Source: Eimeria necatrix (Eukaryota > Apicomplexa > Conoidasida > Eucoccidiorida > Eimeriidae). Taken from it: 10,330 bases of DNA. This document shows positions 1-7,371 of the stretch, one piece after another (positions within the stretch are counted from its first letter, which is position 1; each line of letters opens with the position of its first letter). Both the position numbers and the translations under genes were made by a program. The stretch covers positions 4,307 through 14,636 of the forward strand of contig NW_013654821.1 of assembly GCF_000499385.1 (NCBI RefSeq). The letters are read 5' to 3'. The notes under the pieces are model-generated. The model searched no databases and was not told where the DNA came from. It was given only the letters and a program-made list of their open reading frames with translations.

Positions 1-275
1 CTCTCGGGTTCATTCACGCTGGACAAATACAGCAAGTCTTCTGACTGGCCAAGGCACAATGATCATGCCAAGATGCTTCTTATGTTGGCCAAGCCCACAA
101 CATCCCTCCAAATCAGTGTGCCAATCTGAAGAGATGAAACTAATGGGAGCATACAATCGCGCCTGTGTCTGTATTAGAACAAAATGCTCATCACAACGCA
201 TCTGGTGTCTTGATGTTGAAATCTTCGCACATTTCTTGGCGATGGTGTCGTTCAGTGATATACTCCTAAAGTGCG

Positions 276-343
276 GACTTCATTCGTAGCACAAAGTGCA
301 ATTTTGCGTTCAGCATTCCTCGGTCTCATCACCTGGGTGCGTG
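276..343. repeat. 68-bp block identical between copies 1 and 2
   Basis: Bases 276-343 match 1745-1812 without a difference, although the flanking unit differs at roughly 8-14% of sites. The block contains no open frame that stays open in both copies (copy 2 reaches a stop soon after it). It could be a constrained element, a short gene-conversion tract or chance. Copy 3 is truncated or diverged before this point, so it cannot help. Confidence 0.85.
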
Positions 344-363
344 ACATTGGAATTATCTCGAAG

Positions 364-397
364 AAAATCTATCTCGAATTTATTCGAGCTAGATTTT
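364..397. repeat. Near-perfect 16-bp inverted repeat, private to copy 1
   Basis: The left arm 364-379 (AAAATCTATCTCGAAT) pairs with the right arm 382-397 (ATTCGAGCTAGATTTT) at 15 of 16 positions, leaving a 2-base TT loop. At the aligned place in copy 2 (1821-1855) the loop and right arm have a recognisable counterpart (TCGAATTT at 1829-1836 and what follows), but 14 bases that include most of the left arm are missing. The arm is therefore a gain in copy 1, or less likely a loss in copy 2. As RNA or single-stranded DNA it would form a tight cruciform or hairpin. Confidence 0.9.
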
Positions 398-1469
398 TAG
401 GAGCCGAAAGGGTGATGAAAGCCTGCCCTGGCGATACCAAATGTCTACAGGAGCGGTTATGTATAGAAAGGAAAGATTATTCGCTGCAACGCTGGCGTGA
501 TGCACAAATCTTTGCTGCAGTGCGGGCATGGTACTGTGAGCTGGAAAGCGTAGGAGCCGCATGTCCAGCAAACGCGAAGCTGTGGTTTCGACATTTTGTG
601 ACAATATGACTAGCTCGAGCACAAATAATAAAGATATAAATGCATGAGAAGCCGGAACTGGCTGGTTTCCAGTGAAGCCGACTCTCCACTGTAGATGTAC
701 GGTTTAAAAATCGGCTTAATGTTCGTTTCGAAAATCGCTAATGTGCATTTCATGGTAAAAACTGATATACTGGTTAGGGGAAGTAGGATCACATTAGTCT
801 AACTGTCAAAATGATGCAACCACAGAAATGAGCCATCATGCAAGTCCATAAAAGCATGCCGCGTGTGAACGATGCCAGATGTCCATGCGTGCCGACGAAG
901 AAAAAATTCAGATTTTACAGGTTCGTAGAGTTCTGGGAGTTTTCTGATGTACTGCAGCAAGCATCAATGAATGCGCTAGAAGCTGTATGACGGAAAAAGC
1001 ATATCATGTTTGGAACAAGAGATAAGAGCCACCAACCAACTATCAGGCAAACGAAGCGGTACCCTCATGTGTCCCGACAGGAATGCAAAGTCACCGTATT
1101 CAGTGGTCGACGTATTGCTAAACGTGCAGCCTTCTCAGTAGCCAGCTAAGATAAATGCAGAGCGTGGGAATTCGATAGTAATATGCAGCGTTTTAGACCT
1201 TGATACACCATTCATCCCGAGCTTTTTTGACGAAACCCTCAAAATGCCTGCCCAAAGCGACGCTTTGAAATACAAGAAAACGCCTTCAGTCATTGTCTTG
1301 AAGGTATCCTCACGCAAACGCTCACAAGGAGAAAAGCGTGCAAACGTACTTCCTGCATTTTGGAAAGGGTGCTCCATAGTGAGTATTTCCTCATTTTCAG
1401 CGCTGATGCCTGTATCTTTTTCTAACGCCCACTTAAGGCTTGATGTAGCAGAGTGATGGAACACTGCTT

Positions 1470-2917
1470 GTCTTGGGTTCATTCAGACTGGAGAAATACA
1501 GCAAGTCTTCTAACTGGCCAAGGCACAATGATCATGCCAAGATGCTTCTTAAGTTGGCGACGCCCACAACATCCCTCCAAATCAGTGTGCCAATCTGATG
1601 AGATGAAAATAGTAGGAGAATATAATCGCGCCTGTGTTTGTAGTAGAACAAAATGCTCGTCACAACGCATCTCGTGTCTTGATGTTGAAAGCTTCGCACA
1701 TTTGTTGGCGATGGTGTTGTTCAGTGATACGCACCTAGAGTGCTGACTTCATTCGTAGCACAAAGTGCAATTTTGCGTTCAGCATTCCTCGGTCTCATCA
1801 CCTGGGTGCGTGGCATTGGAAGCTAAATTCGAATTTCTTTGAGATGGATTCTTTAGAGCCGATCGGGTATTCAAAGCCTGTCCTGGCGCTACCTGTAGCC
1901 TAGAGGACTCGTAAAATATCGAGAGCAAAATTATTAGCCGCAGAGCTGGCGTGATGCACAAATCGTTGCTGCAGTGCGGGCATGGTACTGTGAGCTGGAA
2001 AGCGTAGGAACCTCGTGTCGAGCAAATGCGAAGCTGTGGTTCCCACATCTTGCGACAATACGACTAGCTTGCGCACAAATAATAAAGATGTAAATGCGCG
2101 CGAAGCCGGCACTGGTTGGTTTCCAGTGAAGCCGACTCTCCACTGCAAATGTATGGTTTACAAATTGGCTTAATGTTCGTTTCGACATTCGCTAATGCGT
2201 ATTTCATGTTAGAGGCTGGTAGACTGGTTAGAGGAAGGGAGATCGCATTATTCTAGCTGTCAAACTGATGCAACCACAGAAATGGGCCATCATGCAAGTC
2301 CACAAAAGCATGCCGCGTGTGAACGAAGCCAGAACTCCATGCCTGCCGACGAAGAAAAAATTCAGATTTTACAGGTTCGTAGAGTTCTGGGAGTTTTCCG
2401 ATGTACTGCAGCAAGCATCAATGGATGCGCTAGAAGCTGTATGATGGGATATCACGTATGGACCATGAGATAAGAGCCACCAACCTACTATCAGACAAGG
2501 GAAGCGGTACCCTGATGTGTCCCGACAGGAATGCAAAGTCACCGTACTCAGTAGCAGACGTATTGCTAAACGTGCAGCCTTCTGAGTAGCCAACTAAGGC
2601 AAATGCAGAGCATGGGAATTCGATAATAAGATGCAGCATTTTAGGCCTTGATACACCATTCTTTCCGAGCTTTTTCGACGAAACACTCAAAATGCCTACC
2701 CAAAGCGACGCTTTGGAATACAAGAAAACGCCTTTAGTCATTTTCTTGAAGGCAATCTCATTCAAGCGCGCACAAGGAGAATGTTGTGCAAACGTACCTT
2801 CTGCATTTTGGAAAGGGTCCTCCATCCTGAGTATCTCGCGCTCTTCAGCGCTTATGGCTGTGCCTCTTTTCAATGCCCACTTAAGGCTTGGTGCAACAGA
2901 GTGATGGAACACTACCC
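1470..2917. repeat. Tandem repeat unit, copy 2
   Basis: The only complete copy bounded on both sides by sister sequence. It follows copy 1 head to tail without spacer and runs into copy 3, with base 1484 aligning to 2932 (offset 1448). It lacks the 16-bp hairpin of copy 1: the corresponding stretch, 1821-1855, is 35 bases against 49 in copy 1. It also lacks the hairpin of copy 3, its counterpart there being 1610-1650. It is therefore the best guide to the ancestral state at both places. Open frames on both strands are partly shared with copy 1, but substitutions show no third-position excess. Confidence 0.95.
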
Positions 2918-3145
2918 TTCTGGGGTTTATTCAGCCTGGAGAAATGCAGCAAGTCTTCTGACTGGCCATGGCACAATGTTCATGCCAAGATGCTTCTTAA
3001 GTTGGCCAAGCCCATAACATCCCTCCAAATCAGTGTGCCAATCTGATGAGATGAAAATAATGGAAGCAGTTTGGCTTACTGCAAACACAGGGTGTTTGGA
3101 GTAAGCCGAAATGCGTGTCACAACGTCTTCCGTGTGGGCATGTCT
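2918..3145. repeat. Tandem repeat unit, copy 3 (truncated)
   Basis: The third head-to-tail copy is clearly alignable from about 2922 to the words around 3110-3126 (compare 3108-3126 with 1649-1667), then fades into unrelated sequence by about 3145. Only the first ~230 bases of the unit remain. Inside it, 3070-3107 is replaced by a hairpin absent from copies 1 and 2. The exact right boundary is uncertain because similarity decays rather than stopping sharply. The break marks the right end of the array in this window. Confidence 0.85.
3073..3107. repeat. Near-perfect 16-bp inverted repeat, private to copy 3
   Basis: The left arm 3073-3088 (GGCTTACTGCAAACAC) pairs with the right arm 3092-3107 (GTGTTTGGAGTAAGCC) at 15 of 16 positions, around a 3-base AGG loop. 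The right arm aligns with GTGTTTG and its following bases in copy 2 (about 1634-1650) and with the same place in copy 1. The left arm has no counterpart there, and the interval before the right arm is about 10 bases longer in copy 3. The hairpin thus arose inside copy 3 close to its broken end. Confidence 0.9.
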
Positions 3146-3494
3146 AACGTTAAGCACGTTTTGCAAACTCTAATTCAAAGAACCTGCACAATACGCACTT
3201 CGCAAGCAGTCAAATGAGAGATATTGCAGCTGCCAGTATTAGTTTGTGCGCCTGAACGCAAACGTCGATGCTGTATTTTTGCAGTGCAGAACTGCCGGAA
3301 AGGATTTCCGTGCAGTCCATTTTTGAATATTAGCGCCATAAATAGTACAATTTATCCTGCCAGGATAGTGAGCAACCCCCGGCTGATGAATGACGCTTTT
3401 CGAGTGGTAAACGCATTAGGATAGCCGCAATACAGTCCAAACGTCATGCTCAAAATCTCCTACTCACATGCTGGCTCGTACAGGGTGACGTTAA
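3146..3494. other. Single-copy sequence with no supported gene
   Basis: This stretch follows the right end of the tandem array. I see no repeat shared with the rest of the window. The one 66-codon open frame, 3224-3424 on the plus strand, has no recognisable motif and no clear splice context. It is consistent with intergenic DNA. Confidence 0.5.
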
Positions 3495-3557
3495 TGTATC
3501 TCGTTTAGGATCCTTTTCAAACACCGATTTTCTTACCATGCCTACATCACTTGCAAG

Positions 3558-3826
3558 ATCAGTAACAATCTAAGCGAAGACGGTATAGCCCTTGGCATTC
3601 AGATAGACAACACAGCATTCGCCTATTTTCCGCTAGGCGCACTCGCTGCAATATCGGGGGACAACCATTCTCAAAGATGTACCTCTACATTGAAGAACTT
3701 TTCGCCACCAAGGTAAGCATTGTGGGCCACAACGCTTCAGTAAGCCTCTTATATGCTTATTGTAGAATACTGGGGAGCAAGGTGGCTCCAAACATACTTC
3801 CTGTGCCTCCAGTGTGTGTGTCCTAA
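3558..3826 (+). CDS. Possible exon pair of an unrecognised gene (3558-3712 and 3766-3826)
   Basis: A plus-strand frame is open from 3495 to 3713 with no ATG required. It reaches a strong 5' splice site in context (AG then GTAAGC, GT at 3713). A possible acceptor ends at 3557 (TTGCAAG), giving an in-frame 155-base exon whose translation runs ISNNLSEDGIALGIQID and onward with an ordinary, protein-like mix of residues. A pyrimidine-rich acceptor ending TTGTAG at 3765 would give a 53-base intron and a second exon of 19 more codons before TAA at 3824-3826. The join preserves the frame by completing an AG-A codon. No family is recognised and no first exon was found upstream. A 73-codon open run is not rare by chance in 10 kb, so the donor is the main support. 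The 105-codon minus-strand frame at 3633-3950 overlaps it and is equally unrecognised. Confidence 0.2.
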
Positions 3827-4370
3827 GCCTTGTTTGGTGGATTTCAAGGAAAATTAGTAAGTCGTCTCTTGCTTGCCGAGGCCACAGCTTGTACGCTACG
3901 ACATTTTCCCCGTTTACACACACTCGTAGTGGCAACGTCAAGCTTTCCAAGAAGCCAATGATTTTCCACAGCTACTAGCATAGCTTAAGGCACTTGCAGT
4001 TGTTTGCAACTTGACCTTCATGGAATGCCAAGAAGTGATGCTACTCAACAGTGTTATCGCTCTCGAAGTGTGTACTGTCGAACGTACAGAAGTTCTAATT
4101 GTACCGACAAATACTTTGTGAATTTGTTGTCATCATGACTGAGCTATACTTCAGTTGGCTACAAGCGAGCAGCCTGTAAGGAGGACAACGTGGTAGTAAT
4201 AACCATACTTTACGCAGCCTACCAGCTAGTGTTTGGCTGATGATGGATTGTGTCTGCGGTGCAGAAGGGCGCAAAAATGAATGATGCGTTATCTGCTGGG
4301 AAAGCTTTATTGCTCCATAAGGGCGGCTGATTTTATGTGACCATTCTCCTCTAGTTTGCATAATGTGAAA
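3827..4370. other. Non-coding or unassigned stretch
   Basis: No repeats shared with other parts of the window are visible here. Short minus-strand frames lie across it (to 3950, and 4095-4361), without family motifs, splice support or hydrophobic leader. A candidate splice donor reads out on the minus strand near 4507-4513, just beyond the next feature, but no matching exon was found. Confidence 0.45.
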
Positions 4371-4476
4371 AACACAGCGGCTTCTTTTTATTCTGGCTGG
4401 CGTTGTCAGCCTTATACCTTGGTGCAGCTTGCATTAAAGTAAAAGGCTGACAACGCAGGTCAAGCCGCGATGTGTT
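4371..4476. ncRNA. Long foldback, candidate hairpin RNA
   Basis: This is a 106-base imperfect palindrome. The outer arms are AACACA+GCGGCTT (4371-4383) and AAGCCGC, a 2-base GA bulge, then TGTGTT (4462-4476): 13 pairs. The inner arms are GCGTTGTCAGCCTT (4400-4413) against AAGGCTGACAACGC (4443-4456), 14 perfect pairs. These are extended inward by TAC/GTA and TT/AA across two single mismatches, so 19 of 21 positions pair around a 15-base loop (4421-4435). The inner helix is the size of a microRNA duplex. Against a classical precursor, the two helices are separated by an asymmetric internal loop (about 16 bases left, 5 right). Because it is self-complementary, either strand could be the transcribed one. 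Alternatives are a remnant of a small foldback transposable element or an inverted duplication from replication. The fold is certain; a function is not shown. Confidence 0.5.
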
Positions 4477-4770
4477 AAGCGCATTGTGAGATGACACTGT
4501 GTTACATAGTTACTGCTTACCACGACCCACAAACAAATTTGATAACATCTTTTTAAGCTGCAGTAACTGCCGGATAACGGACATATCGCTGGCATAAGGA
4601 AAAGGTTCGGCAGTGGATCGCAAGCTCGAGGGCGGCAAAGCCAGCGCCTGTCTGAGCGGCATCGGAAGTTCTTCTTTACTAACTTGAATTCAGTGCATCA
4701 CATAAAAAATTCATTCCAAACCATTAGCAGTCCACGGAATACGGAATACGTCGTCAGTGTTCAGTGCACT
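4477..4770. other. Upstream flank of the 4840 gene candidate
   Basis: No gene is recognised here. An open frame from the ATG at 4684 runs in the same frame into the 4840 candidate start. It would add 52 residues that are not leader-like, so 4840 is preferred as the start. A small direct repeat, GGAATAC twice, lies at 4736-4748. Confidence 0.4.
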
Positions 4771-4783
4771 AACTTAATATTTA
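4753..4783 (+). promoter_or_regulatory. Possible core promoter words
   Basis: Two TCAGT words (about 4753-4757 and 4760-4764) match the arthropod initiator core. An AT-rich TTAATATTTA follows at about 4774-4783, some 57-66 bases before the ATG at 4840. The order, initiators upstream of the TATA-like word, is not that of a canonical promoter using both. These are short words that occur by chance, listed only because they precede the best gene candidate. Confidence 0.15.
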
Positions 4784-4839
4784 GGACCAGCTCGCCTTAC
4801 GGCCTGCAGAGGGGAGAGGCCTGTGCCTCGCGCGCCACA

Positions 4840-5167
4840 ATGTACAACGCACGCACGCTCGTTCTAGCGCTGTGCACTTGTGGTGTTGTCAGGCTTTCGC
4901 TTTTGAGCGTGAGTCTTGCTGAGACTGCAGTCGTGTTGAGCTTGGTGGAATGCAGCCTGTGAGAACGACATCGGTGCGAAGTGTTGCTGAGCAGGTAGAT
5001 TAAAAACAATATCCACAATATAAAGCTAAAGCTTTTCCTTTCATACTTTGCAGCCACAAATTGGTAGCCCGCTGGCTCCTGCGGCAATCCTGACACCCAA
5101 TGACCCGTATGTGCTAGAATGCAAGAATGAAAGGCGTATAAGTCGAAGTTTGTTGCACAACCTCTGA
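4840..5167 (+). CDS. Small two-exon gene candidate with hydrophobic N-terminus (exons 4840-4908 and 5054-5167)
   Basis: Exon 1 starts at an ATG in the context GCCACAATG (A at -3) and encodes 23 residues. The short basic start (MYNAR) is followed by a hydrophobic run (TLVLALCTCGVV), which resembles a signal peptide or signal anchor. Exon 1 ends between codons at AGC followed by GTGAGT, a good donor (4909). The 145-base intron ends in TTTCCTTTCATACTTTGCAG (5034-5053), a strong pyrimidine-rich acceptor, with a branch-like GCTAAAG about 25 bases upstream. Exon 2 stays open for 37 codons to TGA at 5165-5167; it begins PQIGSPLAPAAIL and holds one cysteine (in VLECK). The total would be 60 residues. 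A second donor, GTATGT at 5107, could instead end exon 2 early and lead to further exons. A possible polyadenylation word lies at 5587. Without splicing, exon 1 runs 17 codons further to a TGA just before 4963. No family is recognised and the product name is unknown. Confidence 0.35.
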
Positions 5168-5586
5168 CCCAGATTTTGCTAAACAGTCAGTCTCACGGAT
5201 AAAAAGCCAATCCAGCAATACTTTCGTCTACCCCCAGAAATACCAATAAGCTCTGTATATCTCATTTCATATACTAAAGCCATGATTGTTGTTTGGTTAC
5301 TTTGGCTTGAACACCAAGCTTGTCTCTTATCCAAAGTACTCTTCTTTCACGGATCTAGTTAGTCAATGCAAGCTAGACGTCTCATGGAAACTTCTTTCTT
5401 CTCGTAACAAGAGGTGCGTGGAATGCGATAGTGCTGCAGGTTTGTGAGAAGCTTCATTGCTCAACAAATGATTCGAGTGCCACACCCGGCAGCAACTACG
5501 CGACTGCGTACGACATTGTTTCCCTTGCATGCTATGCAGAACTATGATACTGCTTAGAATTTGTTCGTATCCCTGAATTGTGCTGA
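5168..5586. other. Possible 3' flank of the 4840 candidate; no gene seen
   Basis: No open frame or shared repeat is supported. If the two-exon model ending at 5167 is right, this would be 3' untranslated sequence up to the AATAAA at 5587. If the GTATGT donor at 5107 is used, it would instead contain intron and later exons, none of which I could identify. Confidence 0.3.
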
Positions 5587-5592
5587 AATAAA
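5587..5592 (+). promoter_or_regulatory. Possible polyadenylation signal AATAAA
   Basis: AATAAA lies 420 bases after the TGA of the two-exon candidate. It is the first plus-strand match to the canonical word that I noticed downstream of that stop. The hexamer is common by chance, so it supports the gene model only slightly. Confidence 0.2.
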
Positions 5593-5731
5593 GTCGTCCT
5601 GGAATTTGCCTGCAAAGGCGAAAATGTAGAGACCATATTATGAAGAACCTGCATCAGTAAGGACAGGAATACGTAGTTCATAAATACGTTCGCATCATCT
5701 CAGCAACACTTACTGCAGTTCTTTAAGTTTG

Positions 5732-5797
5732 GGTCCCGACTCAGAGTCTCGGGAGCTGCATTACAGACGCAAAAGGTATGAATCAGGAGTCGGGATC
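5732..5797. repeat. Inverted repeat with alternative partners
   Basis: GGTCCCGACTC (5732-5742) can pair with GAGTCGGGATC (5787-5797) over 11 positions, one of them G-T, across a 44-base spacer. The same left arm can instead pair locally with TCGGGA at 5749-5754 (6 bp plus an inner CTC/GAG). The two structures are mutually exclusive. I know of no gene attached to it. Confidence 0.5.
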
Positions 5798-5972
5798 AAT
5801 TGAAAAGGGCAACTCCACTTCGGCCTACATCCCACCACGGCGCCTAATATAGAATATGACCTTTTGTTGTTGACCGCCCTTCTACTCAGTCACGCAACTC
5901 TAACGGCGTTGAAAACGACAGACCAACTCCAACAGAAACTATTCCTTGCAACCAATGGAGCCTAATAATTCA
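5798..5972. other. Left flank of the dispersed repeat, no gene seen
   Basis: No coding or RNA feature is supported. I compared it with the left flank of the second repeat copy (7600-7733) and saw only scattered, unconvincing similarity, so the repeat copy is taken to start at about 5973. Confidence 0.4.
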
Positions 5973-6190
5973 GTGAGCAACAGCGATCCAGCGGCATACT
6001 CGCTGCGCAACACGCATGCCAGAGCACGAACCATGTTGCTGCACGCTGTGCACTGGGCTCCATCTATTTGAATTTTTCAGTCTGCATGGAATTCCTACGC
6101 CCCACACTGAAGTAGCTCCACGTGCAATGCTTCGCGCGTTTTTGCTCGATTAAGTGCCAAAATAAAACACGCCCTCAGACTGGCATGACA
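5973..6190. repeat. Dispersed repeat, copy I
   Basis: It starts at GTGAGCAACAGCG (5973), shared with 7734 in copy II, and similarity ends near the CACGCC word at about 6168-6190. Over the first ~133 bases copies I and II differ at about 17 sites, roughly 87% identity, with more gaps in the right half. The shared CCATGTTGCTGC on the minus strand places an ATG in a good initiation context (AACATGG) at the same position in copies I and II. The following ~20 codons are similar (MVRALACVL in I, MVRVLACML in II), but both frames stop soon and copy III does not keep the frame. No terminal inverted repeats, tRNA-like promoter or transposase were seen, so the class is unknown. Confidence 0.85.
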
Positions 6191-7371
6191 TATAACCCTG
6201 CCAACTGCATCCCCTGCAATCAATTAAAGACGAAAGCAGGGGCTATTCCCCCACACGAAGCAATAAGCCTTGCCTTCTGAACGCAAACTGCCTGGCCATA
6301 TGCATGCAATGCGCCGCAGCCTCGTCATCATTCGCATGCCAAAAACCTCGAAGCTGCACTTGAGCCACTGCATCAGCAGTGTCCTTGCCACGCTAGAGCT
6401 TTCCTTGCCTGGCCCGTCCAATTGCAGGGATGCGCAAAAAACACCCACGTAAGCGTATGCGTTAATTTTTTGCCGTCGACAAGTCAGCAAATGCCTTGCA
6501 GTCCATCTTAGTCACGTGCATGTACCTGTTGAATGTTCAAGTACACGTTTGAAATCTGTCCACGCGGCACCTTGGTGCAGCGACTGGTGCATGCGGCACG
6601 AGCACTAAGCTCATCTCAAGCAATGCATGTGAAGCCTTGCCCTTGTTGAACATATAGAATCCTCGTCGACGTAAACGCACTCAGCGTAGTTGCGCACATA
6701 TCCATACAGCGCCAAATTCTAGCGCAGCGTTACCAAGTTCCATCGATGCTCAGACCTTCATGTGTGTCGCGAGGCAACTCGCGGTCACCCTCCAATCGGT
6801 ACTCTCCAATGCGTTTCTTTTTTGCTTTTGTCAACATCCTGGAAGCCACGGTTAAAACAGCTGGTGTTCTTCACAGAACGCTTTCGCTTATTCCAGCCAA
6901 GCGTGTAAACAGAAAAATAGACCCAAGCAACTGATCAGTATTCAGCAACTTGCAAGAAACGCAGCGCGACTACTGTAAAAACACTTTGCGTGATTCCGAA
7001 CTCCAAACGCGACGTCATGTCGAACACAAAAACTTACAAAAATTCCTTGCATACACTCATTATGCCTAGGCCAACATGGAAAGGACAAATTGCTTCAAAG
7101 CCATAGCTTATCGGTTCGTCCTCGTAAGACCTACAGGGTCTGCGTCGCCTGCTCCCGTTACCGTGAATCACACACAGAATGTGACGGACCAGCTAACAAA
7201 AAAACTTCACGAAGCGACCGCCGATCATCAAATAAGAGTTGTAAGCAGAGTTAAACAGCGGAACGCCGGTAAAACCCTGCATTTCATGCAGGCCTGTCCT
7301 TGCTATGCTCAATTCTAGTTTTCTATCGCATCAGCAACGCGCGAAAAATCGCAGTTGCCACCTGTTTTTCC
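6191..7371. other. Unassigned stretch between repeat copies
   Basis: This holds several plus-strand frames of 60-80 codons. The most gene-like is 7076-7318: its ATG has a good context (CCAACATGG), and possible donors lie at 7124 (GTAAGA) and 7241 (GTAAGC). Its 80 residues include a TVNHTQNVTDQLTKKLHEA segment with two N-glycosylation-type sequons, but no family is recognised and no hydrophobic leader is present. A 7-bp hairpin (CCTGCAT/ATGCAGG) lies at 7276-7292. I see no element shared with other parts of the window. Confidence 0.35.

Larger units (their letters stand above)
1..1469. repeat. Tandem repeat unit, copy 1 (left end at window edge)
   Basis: First visible copy of a ~1.45-1.47 kb tandem unit. 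Base 11 aligns with base 1480 (offset 1469), 477 with 1931 and 976 with 2430 (offset 1454), and 1451 with 2899 (offset 1448). The offsets fall because copy 1 carries about 14 extra bases around 352-380, one more base near 400-475 and 6 extra bases near 1003-1010. By hand, bases 11-340 differ from copy 2 at about 26 sites (about 92% identity), while 1021-1452 differ at about 60 sites (about 86%). No transposase, reverse transcriptase or tRNA-like promoter is visible. Because the window begins inside the unit, its true ends and full copy number are unknown. It could be a satellite-like unit or a local segmental duplication. Confidence 0.95.

Noticed and set aside
10..201. Minus-strand ORF kept open in all three tandem copies (10-201, 1479-1670, 2927-3166), with a shared SSDWHTDLEGC segment
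   Set aside because: Shared openness follows from high DNA identity. Differences between copies 1 and 2 are spread 5/5/6 over codon positions, and copy 3 changes its N-terminal part through the hairpin event. A short exon is not excluded but not supported.
271..609. 112-codon plus-strand ORF with several cysteines and tryptophans in copy 1
   Set aside because: The aligned frame in copy 2 contains several stops, including one shortly after the 68-base block. The tail similarity is explained by DNA identity.
1934..2188. Minus-strand ORF shared with 477-689 of copy 1 (YIFIIC segment)
   Set aside because: Three overlapping frames are open in the same stretch in both copies. None shows a selection signal or recognisable domain, and the hydrophobic stretch is short.
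2430..2912. 160-codon minus-strand ORF, the longest in the window, with a counterpart in copy 1 (1135-1482)
   Set aside because: The frame is interrupted by a TGA in copy 1. Differences between copies fall about equally on the three codon positions (19/23/18 by hand). The one length difference, 6 bases, is in frame, but indels are rare throughout this part of the unit. No motif is recognised.
1..3145. CRISPR array or bacterial repeat region
   Set aside because: The unit is ~1.45 kb with no short spaced repeats, and nothing else in the window looks prokaryotic.
3633..3950. 105-codon minus-strand ORF
   Set aside because: It has no family motif and overlaps the plus-strand splice-supported stretch. 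Its length is not unusual for chance in 10 kb at this base composition.
6301..6308. TGCATGCA palindromes here and at 7774-7781, which recall a promoter motif known from apicomplexan parasites
   Set aside because: Only two occurrences were noted, one of them inside a repeat copy, and neither is placed before a supported gene. Not enough to assign the organism or a regulatory role.
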